Assembly (NCBI GenBank): GCA_947468255.1
Contig: CANIMM010000212.1
Coordinates: 1 to 5,588 of the forward strand
Length of the DNA stretch: 5,588 bases
Origin: Chitinophagaceae bacterium
Lineage (GTDB): Bacteria; Bacteroidota; Bacteroidia; Chitinophagales; Chitinophagaceae
Direction of reading: 5' to 3'
Part shown: positions 1 through 4,999 of the stretch, piece by piece
Numbering within the stretch: position 1 is the stretch's first letter
Layout of the letters: each line of letters opens with the position of its first letter
Notes under the pieces: generated by a model
What the model was told of the DNA's origin: nothing
Databases searched by the model: none
Seen by the model: only the letters and a program-made list of their open reading frames with translations
Translations under genes and position numbers: made by a program

Positions 1-129
1 TAAAACCTTGCGATTATCACAATAGATTGGACTTTTCCAACCACTTGCCCAAGTAAAGGGTTGTTGCGGACTCAATTTAATTGCATTAATTTGTAGTAGC
101 TTTTCAGCGGTAGCTTTTTCATTTGTCAT
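1..129 (-). CDS. pyrE: Orotate phosphoribosyltransferase, N-terminal 43 residues (cut by window edge)
   Basis: The product transfers phosphoribosyl from PRPP to orotate, giving OMP, the fifth step of de novo pyrimidine synthesis in the cytoplasm. Only residues 1-43 are visible, starting MTNEKATAEKLLQI. The family signature near the N-terminus is intact: FTWASGWKSPIY at residues 25-36 followed by CDNR, matching the SGxxSPxYxDxR pattern of bacterial PyrE. The PRPP-binding loop lies outside the window. The ATG at 127-129 is the natural start because the family begins within a few residues of this point. The gene diverges from the NUDIX gene across a spacer of about 115 bp that holds an attenuator-like structure. 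No Shine-Dalgarno sequence is seen. Identity is secure despite the short fragment; whether the rest is intact cannot be judged. Confidence 0.92.
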   Translation of the reverse strand, partial: MTNEKATAEKLLQINAIKLSPQQPFTWASGWKSPIYCDNRKVL

Positions 130-154
130 ACTGCAAATTAATAAAAAAAGCCAT
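119..154 (-). other. Possible 11-codon leader ORF overlapping the pyrE start
   Basis: The ATG at 152-154 opens a frame reading MAFFINLQYDK and ending at a TGA at 119-121, eight to ten bases inside pyrE in another frame. Its second to fourth codons (GCT TTT TTT) run through the T-run of the putative attenuator, and its ATG lies in the 3' arm of the stem. A leader peptide or translational coupling to pyrE is conceivable. A short frame like this also arises easily by chance, and there is no ribosome-binding signal, so it is recorded as a possibility only. Confidence 0.15.
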
Positions 155-215
155 TAGACCTTCGCTTTTCCTGTTAGCGCCTTATTTAGCTAGCTGAAAT
201 CCCTACAACTAATGG
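143..215 (-). promoter_or_regulatory. Attenuator-like inverted repeat plus T-run in the pyrE leader
   Basis: Read in the pyrE direction, CCATTAG (complement of 209-215) can pair over seven bases with CTAATGG (complement of 151-157). One C then precedes seven T (complement of 143-149), about 13 nt before the pyrE ATG. The 51 nt between the arms hold a smaller possible stem, CGCT with AGCG around a purine-rich loop, and the 8-bp palindrome AGCTAGCT at 188-195. A stem followed by a T-run just before pyrE resembles the UTP-sensitive attenuator of Escherichia coli pyrE. The stem has only three G-C pairs and a long interior, so it may be weak or accidental. No promoter is identified in this spacer. 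Confidence 0.35.
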
Positions 216-245
216 TACTCAAACCAAACAATTAATTTAAATTAT

Positions 246-878
246 ATGTACCTAAAAATTTACTTTGATGACAAACCGGTCTATCTCTGCAACGAGATTG
301 ACACCGAACTTAAAGAAATACTGCACCATCCAGATGCTATTTTTATAGATGAAGTGTCTGCGCCAGCTATTAAATCCCTACTCCACGAAATTAAAAAAGA
401 AGCCTTTCATGCCGGTGTACTGCTCCATAAAGACCTTGATGCGCTGAAAAAAGATTTTTTTAAACAGTTTGACCTAATTGAAGCTGCTGGAGGAATAGTA
501 CAAAACGATCAAAAGCAAATGTTATTTATTTACCGCCTCAACAAATGGGATCTACCCAAAGGAAAGGTAGAAAAGGGGGAAAATTTTGAACAAGCAGCTA
601 TCAGGGAGGTGGAAGAAGAAACAGGCGTAAACAATCTGCAATTGAAAAATAAGATAGGCTGCACTTACCATACCTATTCGGCTTTTGGAAAGCATTTTTT
701 GAAGACAACCCACTGGTTTCATATGCGCTGCTCGGGTGATCAAACCCTCGTTCCCCAAAAGGAAGAGCATATAACCGCAATAAAATGGATAGACAGGAAG
801 GATATTGAAGAACCACTGGAAAACACCTATGCCTCCATAAGAGAAATAGTGGAGAGATTTAGGGAGTCGAAAAAATAA
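246..878 (+). CDS. NUDIX hydrolase with an N-terminal extension
   Basis: This is a 210-residue NUDIX-family pyrophosphohydrolase, expected to cleave a nucleoside diphosphate linked to another moiety. The NUDIX box is complete at residues 106-128: G106, E112, R120-E121, E124-E125, G127. These fit GX5EX7REUXEEXGU, and the glutamates bind the catalytic metal. The preceding KWDLPKGK (residues 100-107) resembles Ap4A- and diphosphoinositol-polyphosphate-type NUDIX enzymes, but the substrate cannot be fixed from sequence. The NUDIX fold begins near residue 80 (AAGGIV). Residues 1-78 form an extra domain of unknown role, with no signal peptide or membrane segment. No ATG or GTG lies between the upstream in-frame stop at 210-212 and the chosen ATG. 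The gene diverges from pyrE and converges on coaD. Family assignment is firm; substrate and biological role are unknown. Confidence 0.9.
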   Translation: MYLKIYFDDKPVYLCNEIDTELKEILHHPDAIFIDEVSAPAIKSLLHEIKKEAFHAGVLLHKDLDALKKDFFKQFDLIEAAGGIVQNDQKQMLFIYRLNKWDLPKGKVEKGENFEQAAIREVEEETGVNNLQLKNKIGCTYHTYSAFGKHFLKTTHWFHMRCSGDQTLVPQKEEHITAIKWIDRKDIEEPLENTYASIREIVERFRESKK

Positions 879-899
879 GTTGTACCAATTTGATACAAC
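870..899 (-). terminator. A/T-rich hairpin between convergent NUDIX gene and coaD
   Basis: The two stop codons are separated by 29 bases. Bases 879-899 form an almost perfect inverted repeat: GTTGTA pairs with TACAAC, then one C/A mismatch, then CAA with TTG. On the minus strand the hairpin is followed by TTA and six T (complement of 870-875), so it best fits an intrinsic terminator for coaD and the pyr genes upstream of it. On the plus strand no T-run follows, though the stem might still help end NUDIX transcription. Low G+C makes it a weak terminator by classical standards. Confidence 0.5.
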
Positions 900-907
900 G
901 AAAATCA

Positions 908-1384
908 TTATCCATTTTTCTTAATCGATTCATTCACCACTGCTGGTAAAAACTGGGAGACATCTCCCCCATTTTTCAAGACATCTCGAACCAAGGTGGA
1001 AGCTACAGAGGTATATTGGGGCAAACAGGTTAAAAAGACCGTTTCGATATGGCCGTCGATGCTTCGGTTCATATCAGCAATTGCCTTTTCGTATTCAAAA
1101 TCGTTGACATAACGGATACCCCGCAAAATAAAATTAGCTCCCACAGCTTTACAGCAGTTGACAGTTAAACCATCGTAAACAACAGCCGTCACCTTGGGCT
1201 CATCTTTGTAGATCTCCAGCAACCAGTCTAGGCGTCTTTCTTCGCTAAACATCGGCACCTTATTTACATTTCTACCGATACCAATCACCAATTTGTCAAA
1301 CAAGGGCATTGCTCGGTTGATGATATCAATATGCCCCATGGTAACAGGATCGAAGGTTCCGGGAAATAAACAGGTACGTTGCAT
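908..1384 (-). CDS. coaD: Phosphopantetheine adenylyltransferase (PPAT)
   Basis: The enzyme transfers AMP from ATP to 4'-phosphopantetheine, giving dephospho-CoA and pyrophosphate, the penultimate step of coenzyme A synthesis. At 158 residues it matches the usual length of about 160. The nucleotidyltransferase motif reads GTFDPVTMGH at residues 9-18, with H18 as the catalytic histidine. LRGIRYVNDFEYE at 87-99 corresponds to the conserved RGLRAxxDFEYE segment. VASTLVRD at 127-134 occupies the position of the usual SSSLV(R/K)E nucleotide-binding motif. GDVSQFLP follows near the C-terminus. The frame has an upstream in-frame stop at 1403-1405 and no earlier ATG, so the start is well defined. It lies 53 bp after pyrB on the same strand and may share its transcript. 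No defect is seen, and identity is secure. Confidence 0.97.
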   Translation of the reverse strand: MQRTCLFPGTFDPVTMGHIDIINRAMPLFDKLVIGIGRNVNKVPMFSEERRLDWLLEIYKDEPKVTAVVYDGLTVNCCKAVGANFILRGIRYVNDFEYEKAIADMNRSIDGHIETVFLTCLPQYTSVASTLVRDVLKNGGDVSQFLPAVVNESIKKNG

Positions 1385-1437
1385 AGATTGTTTGAATGAT
1401 ATTTAGGTTTGAACCTTGAGGGTTAACTCCGTTTAGC

Positions 1438-2367
1438 TTACTCTGCCTTCTTTCCGGCTAGTAAATATAATACTGCCATCCTTACTGCAACCCCATTTTC
1501 AACCTGCTGTAATATAATGGACTGGCTACTATCTGCCACATCGCTATCAATTTCAACGCCTCTGTTAATAGGGCCCGGATGCATTATGACAATTTCTTTT
1601 TGCAAGCCATCCAGTAATTTTTTACTTACCCCATAAGCAAGGTTATATTCCCTAAGTGAAGAAAAAAGCACCTGATTTTGGCGTTCGAGTTGAATTCGTA
1701 ACACATTAGCCACATCACACCACTGTAATGCTTTTTTCAAATTATACTCCACCTTAACCTGTAATGCTTCCTTAATATAGGTAGGTATCAAGGTTGGAGG
1801 GCCGGCCACCATCACTTCTGCGCCCATTTTCTTTAATAGGTAGATATTGCTCAATGCCACCCTTGAATGCATGATATCTCCAATTAGCAATACCTTTTTC
1901 CCTTCTAGACTGCCTATTTTTTCCTGAATGGAAAAGGCATCCAATAAGGCTTGTGTAGGATGCTCATTGATTCCATCCCCCGCATTTACAATTGCCGCAG
2001 GAATATGTTTGGCTAAAAAATGGGGCGCTCCACTTGCACTATGGCGCATCACCACCATATCTACCTTCATACTCAAAATATTGTTTACCGTATCCAACAA
2101 GGTCTCTCCTTTTGATACAGAGGATGCAGAGGCTGAAAAATTGATACTATCCGCACTTAAGCGCTTTTCGGCCAATTCGAAAGAGATTCTGGTGCGGGTA
2201 CTATTTTCGTAAAATAAATTAACAATGGTAATGTCCCGAAGGGAAGGCACTTTTTTAACGGGGCGCTGTAAAACTTCTTTGAATTGAGAGGCGGTAGCTA
2301 AAATTAGAGAAATATCTTCCGCAGAAAGATCTTTAATGCCCAATAAATGTTTGGTAGATAGTTGCAT
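1438..2367 (-). CDS. pyrB: Aspartate carbamoyltransferase catalytic subunit
   Basis: The enzyme condenses carbamoyl phosphate and aspartate to N-carbamoyl-L-aspartate, the first committed step of pyrimidine synthesis. Its 309 residues match the family. The carbamoyl-phosphate signature STRTR is at 56-60 and a lysine equivalent to the catalytic SxKGET lysine is at 86. HPTQALLD is at 136-143, HSR at 167-169, an R-x-Q pair at 224-226 and HPGPINRGVEI at 263-273. The last motif resembles the Bacillus type (HPAPVNRGVEI) more than the E. coli type (HPLPRxDEI). No pyrI regulatory subunit lies nearby, so the enzyme may act as a plain catalytic trimer or pair with another protein; this is inference. 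An in-frame TGA at 2374-2376 fixes the start within nine bases. The gene follows pyrR by 84 bp. Confidence 0.97.
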   Translation of the reverse strand: MQLSTKHLLGIKDLSAEDISLILATASQFKEVLQRPVKKVPSLRDITIVNLFYENSTRTRISFELAEKRLSADSINFSASASSVSKGETLLDTVNNILSMKVDMVVMRHSASGAPHFLAKHIPAAIVNAGDGINEHPTQALLDAFSIQEKIGSLEGKKVLLIGDIMHSRVALSNIYLLKKMGAEVMVAGPPTLIPTYIKEALQVKVEYNLKKALQWCDVANVLRIQLERQNQVLFSSLREYNLAYGVSKKLLDGLQKEIVIMHPGPINRGVEIDSDVADSSQSIILQQVENGVAVRMAVLYLLAGKKAE

Positions 2368-2374
2368 TAAGGGT

Positions 2375-2382
2375 CAAAGCTA
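2375..2382 (-). promoter_or_regulatory. Candidate Bacteroidota -7 element upstream of pyrB
   Basis: The minus strand reads TAGCTTTG here, an exact match to the TAnnTTTG consensus of Bacteroidota vegetative promoters. It ends seven bases before the pyrB ATG, which would give an almost leaderless transcript. At the expected -33 position the sequence is TTAG rather than TTTG, so the second half of the promoter is poor. It could supply pyrB and coaD separately from pyrR, or be a chance match. Confidence 0.25.
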
Positions 2383-2451
2383 ATATATTTGTTTGAATTC
2401 TAAGCCTAGAAGGGCACAAATTTTCGGGATACTGATTTATTGATCGGTATT

Positions 2452-2961
2452 TTAATATAAAACCACTTCTTCCTTCTCCCATTCTACCTTCACTTTCTGA
2501 GAATAGCTTGTGTCGATCGATTTTCCGCAATAGTCAGGCTGAATAGGCAATTCCCGGTTAAATCTCCTGTCAACCAAAACGCAAAGTTCAATTTTTTTGG
2601 GTCGACCAAAGTCCTGAAGCGCATCTAGGGCAGCGCGAATGGTTCTACCGGTATACAATACGTCATCGATTAAAATCACTACTTTACCTTCAATCGAAAA
2701 AGGAATATCAGTTGTATTAGCAATATGCAATTCTTTTCTTACATCATCGCGGTAAAAAGTAATATCTAATATACCGTATTGAACATTTTCACCCTTGCAA
2801 AGATTACGAACATTATCAACTATCCGTTTACTAATCTGCACTCCTCTTGGCTGCAGGCCAATAAATACCACCTCATCCAATTGCAAGTGATTTTCAAGCA
2901 ACTGATGAGCAAGGCGCAAAATAGTCAAATGCAACTGACGCTTATCAAGTATTGTTTTCAA
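2452..2961 (-). CDS. pyrR: PyrR: pyr regulator / uracil phosphoribosyltransferase, TTG start
   Basis: PyrR homologues combine weak uracil phosphoribosyltransferase activity with UMP/PRPP-dependent binding of pyr leader RNA, known from Bacillus. The 169-residue product has the type I phosphoribosyltransferase fold. The PRPP loop VVILIDDVLYTGRT is at 94-107. ITFYRDDV at 67-74 matches the family's ITLYRDDL. DRRFNRELPIQPDY at 131-144 corresponds to DRGHRELPIRADY, followed by GKSIDT. The first codon is TTG (complement of 2959-2961). The in-frame TAA at 2971-2973 lies only nine bases upstream, and no ATG or GTG occurs before conserved residues, so TTG is the most likely start. The gene lies 98 bp after pruA and 84 bp before pyrB. 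No Bacillus-type PyrR-binding loop (CnGnGAGG) is visible in either gap. RNA regulation in this phylum is therefore not shown; the family is certain. Confidence 0.94.
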   Translation of the reverse strand: MKTILDKRQLHLTILRLAHQLLENHLQLDEVVFIGLQPRGVQISKRIVDNVRNLCKGENVQYGILDITFYRDDVRKELHIANTTDIPFSIEGKVVILIDDVLYTGRTIRAALDALQDFGRPKKIELCVLVDRRFNRELPIQPDYCGKSIDTSYSQKVKVEWEKEEVVLY

Positions 2962-2996
2962 ATTGAAATTTTATACAGCGAATTTATCTGATATTG

Positions 2997-3018
2997 TTCG
3001 AATTAAAAAGAATTTGAA
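2997..3018 (-). repeat. Imperfect inverted repeat in the pruA-pyrR gap
   Basis: TTCGAATT (2997-3004) and AATTTGAA (3011-3018) are inverted copies over eight bases with one mismatch, around a six-base spacer AAAAAG. The 98-bp gap lies between the pruA stop and the pyrR TTG start. On the minus strand the stem is not followed by a T-run, so it does not look like a standard terminator. It might be a binding site or a leader-RNA hairpin for pyrR, or chance pairing in A/T-rich DNA. A second weak stem, CATTT with AAATG, lies nearer pruA. Confidence 0.25.
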
Positions 3019-3059
3019 ATAATCAACCATTTTTAAATGACCAAACGGAAAGTATTAGA

Positions 3060-4694
3060 TCATTTCTCCAACATAAACGGGTACCTATAATCTGTAACTG
3101 GAGTAAAGGTTTCTTTGATCGTTCGGGCGCTTAACCAACGATAAAGATTTAAAAGGCTACCTGCCTTATCATTCGTTCCGCTGGCCCGAGCTCCACCAAA
3201 AGGCTGCTGCCCCACTACCGCTCCTGAAGGCTTGTCATTGATGTAAAAATTACCAGCACTATTTCTTAATTGATTGGTGGCCAATTCCACTGCATATCGA
3301 TCTTGGGCAATCACTGCACCTGTAAGTGCATAAGGAGAAGTACTATCTACTAATTTCAAAGCATCTTCAAATTTATTTTCATCATATACATATATCGTCA
3401 ACACGGGTCCAAAAAGCTCTTCACACATCGTCACATAATGAGGATCCGTTGTTTCAATGATGGTGGGTTCAATAAAATACCCCTTGGTTTTATCACATTT
3501 GCCTCCAACCAGTATTTTAACCTTACTGTCCCTTTTTTTAGCCAATTTAATATACCCTTCCAATTTTAGAAAGCTCTTTTCATCTATCACTGCATTGACA
3601 AAATTGGTAAAATCCTCCACCGTCCCCATTTTCATGGTCTTCACCTCAGCCACCAATTTTTTCTTTACTTCTGCAGCAAGGTTTGAAGGAATATAGGCCC
3701 TAGATGCTGCCGAACATTTTTGTCCCTGGTATTCGAACGCTCCCCTAGCCAATGCTGCTACCAATACATCCGGGTCGGCACTTTTATGGGCAATCACAAA
3801 ATCCTTTCCACCCGTTTCGCCTACTACTCGAGGATAGGATTTATAGATATCTGTATTAGCACCAATTTTTTTCCAAATAAAATTAAAAACACCCGTACTG
3901 CCAGTAAAGTGAACCCCTCCAAAATCAGGATGATTAAAACATACTTCTCCCAATACTGGACCATCCACATAAACTAAATTAATAACCCCATCGGGCAAAC
4001 CAGCTTCCTTTAAAATGCGCATGAATAACTGTGCGCTATAGACTTGTGCATGGGCACATTTCCATACTACCACATTGCCACACATCGCAGCACTGGTAGG
4101 TAAGTTGCCGCCAATTGCGGTAAAATTAAAGGGGGTGATTGCCAATACAAATCCTTCCAGCGGCCGGTATTCCAGTCGATTATTCACCCCAGCGCCACTG
4201 ATGGGTTGTTCGCGATAGATTTCACTGAGAAAATGAACATTGAATCGCAAAAAATCGATCAGTTCGCATGCAGCATCTATTTCTGCCTGAAAAACATTCT
4301 TACTTTGCCCAAGCATCGTAGTCCCAACAATGTAGGGGCGGTATTTGGTAGCCAGTAAATCAGCCGCCTTTAAAAATATATTGGCCCTGTTTTCCCAACT
4401 CAGTCCGGCCCATTTTTCTTTTGCTTTTAGTGCCGCTGCAATGGCATTCTTTACATGGACCGCATTTCCCTCATGATAATTACCTAGCAAATGACCATGC
4501 TCATGGGGAGGATGCAATGCCTTTTTTATACCTGTTCTCACTTCTTCACTCCCGATGTACATCGGGATATCCGCTTTTTCTATTTTTAATTTTTTCAGGA
4601 TTTTTTTTAATGCCAGTTTCTCCTTGCTTCCTGGAGCATAATTCAACACAGGTTCATTGACCGGCATTGGGTAATAAAAATCTCCGTACTGCAT
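3060..4694 (-). CDS. pruA: L-glutamate gamma-semialdehyde (1-pyrroline-5-carboxylate) dehydrogenase
   Basis: The enzyme oxidises glutamate-gamma-semialdehyde (from 1-pyrroline-5-carboxylate) to glutamate with NAD+, the second step of proline catabolism. The 544 residues match the monofunctional ALDH4A1-like group, not bifunctional PutA. Visible motifs are TPFNF with the oxyanion asparagine N190, the nucleotide-fold loop FTGSTG at 263-268, the general base E293 in GETGGKDF, and the catalytic C327 in GQKCSA. EELFGP is at 425-430, NFYINDK at 482-488, and GQQPFGGARASGTNDK at 495-510. One deviation stands out: the usual WKPS segment reads WKCAH at 211-215. A TAA directly before the ATG fixes the 5' limit of the gene. 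No proline dehydrogenase gene is in the window, as expected where the two enzymes are encoded apart. A CCGAAT/ATTCGG palindrome lies 28 bp upstream. Identity is certain. Confidence 0.97.
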   Translation of the reverse strand: MQYGDFYYPMPVNEPVLNYAPGSKEKLALKKILKKLKIEKADIPMYIGSEEVRTGIKKALHPPHEHGHLLGNYHEGNAVHVKNAIAAALKAKEKWAGLSWENRANIFLKAADLLATKYRPYIVGTTMLGQSKNVFQAEIDAACELIDFLRFNVHFLSEIYREQPISGAGVNNRLEYRPLEGFVLAITPFNFTAIGGNLPTSAAMCGNVVVWKCAHAQVYSAQLFMRILKEAGLPDGVINLVYVDGPVLGEVCFNHPDFGGVHFTGSTGVFNFIWKKIGANTDIYKSYPRVVGETGGKDFVIAHKSADPDVLVAALARGAFEYQGQKCSAASRAYIPSNLAAEVKKKLVAEVKTMKMGTVEDFTNFVNAVIDEKSFLKLEGYIKLAKKRDSKVKILVGGKCDKTKGYFIEPTIIETTDPHYVTMCEELFGPVLTIYVYDENKFEDALKLVDSTSPYALTGAVIAQDRYAVELATNQLRNSAGNFYINDKPSGAVVGQQPFGGARASGTNDKAGSLLNLYRWLSARTIKETFTPVTDYRYPFMLEK

Positions 4695-4722
4695 TTATTT
4701 ACATTTTAAGTTGATACAATAA

Positions 4723-4736
4723 CCGAATCAATTCGG
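4723..4736. promoter_or_regulatory. 14-bp palindromic site upstream of pruA
   Basis: CCGAAT and ATTCGG are perfect inverted half-sites separated by CA, about 28 bp before the pruA ATG. This is the spacing expected of an operator for a dimeric regulator near a promoter. It overlaps the stop codon of the short remnant frame. A six-base inverted repeat with a fixed gap occurs about once in 4 kb by chance, so support is modest. No promoter elements can be aligned to it with confidence. Confidence 0.25.
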
Positions 4737-4904
4737 ACATTTCACGGGATCGCTGATCTTACTGTTGAATAAAATTTTCTCGGTTTCAATCAATCTGCCG
4801 AGCGGATAATCAATTATTTTGGCCAACCGATCCTTATCGTCATTGAACACTAATATTTGAATTTGCTTAAAAAAAGCTCTTTTTAAACACTACGATTGAA
4901 ACAT
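4728..4904 (-). pseudogene. Short reading frame broken by TAG, probable gene remnant or tiny unknown gene
   Basis: An ATG at 4902-4904 reads four codons (MFQS), meets TAG at 4890-4892, then stays open in the same frame for 53 codons to a TGA at 4728-4730. The open part reads like protein, not random A/T-rich DNA: it includes KQIQILVFNDD, DRLAKIIDYPLGRLIETEK and ISDPVKCPN. It is richer in G+C than the spacer just upstream. The DxxRLAKIIDYPL stretch loosely recalls short lipoprotein-like Bacteroidota proteins with an LxxYPL segment; this is a weak memory-based resemblance, not an identification. It could be the decayed end of a gene, a gene starting at an internal GTG (4848-4850), or chance. 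No function is assigned. Confidence 0.35.
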
Positions 4905-4999
4905 TTTTTTAAGAAAAAATAAAGTTCAATTAAATATTTATATAAATAAATATAACGTATTGATTATTAATAATTTAGGTAGAATTTGAAATAATAATA
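4905..4999. other. Very A/T-rich spacer downstream of prfB
   Basis: This is the rest of the 305-bp gap between prfB and pruA. It contains almost no G or C (seven of 60 bases in 4921-4980) and no gene. A perfect 12-bp palindrome without G or C, ATTTATATAAAT, lies at 4936-4947. On the minus strand a run of six T (complement of 4914-4919) lies some 15 bases beyond it, so prfB transcription may end here, but there is no G/C-containing stem and no intrinsic terminator is called. The region could equally hold a promoter for pruA; no TAnnTTTG element was found. Confidence 0.4.

Noticed and set aside
188..195. AGCTAGCT palindrome as an operator between pyrE and the NUDIX gene
   Set aside because: Eight bases are too few to claim on their own; it is mentioned only as part of the pyrE leader.
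552..908. Minus-strand open frames of 118 and 71 codons opposite the NUDIX gene
   Set aside because: They are antisense to a gene with a complete NUDIX box, show no domain, and look like mirror frames of coding sequence.
1407..1427. Possible hairpin (AACC with GGTT) in the pyrB-coaD gap
   Set aside because: The core stem is only four pairs and no T-run follows on the minus strand, so neither a terminator nor a regulator can be supported.
1928..2212. Plus-strand 94-codon frame opposite pyrB
   Set aside because: It lies wholly antisense to conserved pyrB motifs and has no recognisable protein features.
2333..2530. Minus-strand 65-codon frame spanning the pyrB-pyrR gap
   Set aside because: It overlaps the ends of both genes in another frame and reads as low-quality sequence; most of it is the shifted pyrR tail.
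2779..2991. Plus-strand frame opposite pyrR
   Set aside because: Antisense to conserved PyrR residues, with no family features.
3457..4660. Three plus-strand frames of 79-85 codons opposite pruA
   Set aside because: All are antisense to conserved aldehyde dehydrogenase motifs.
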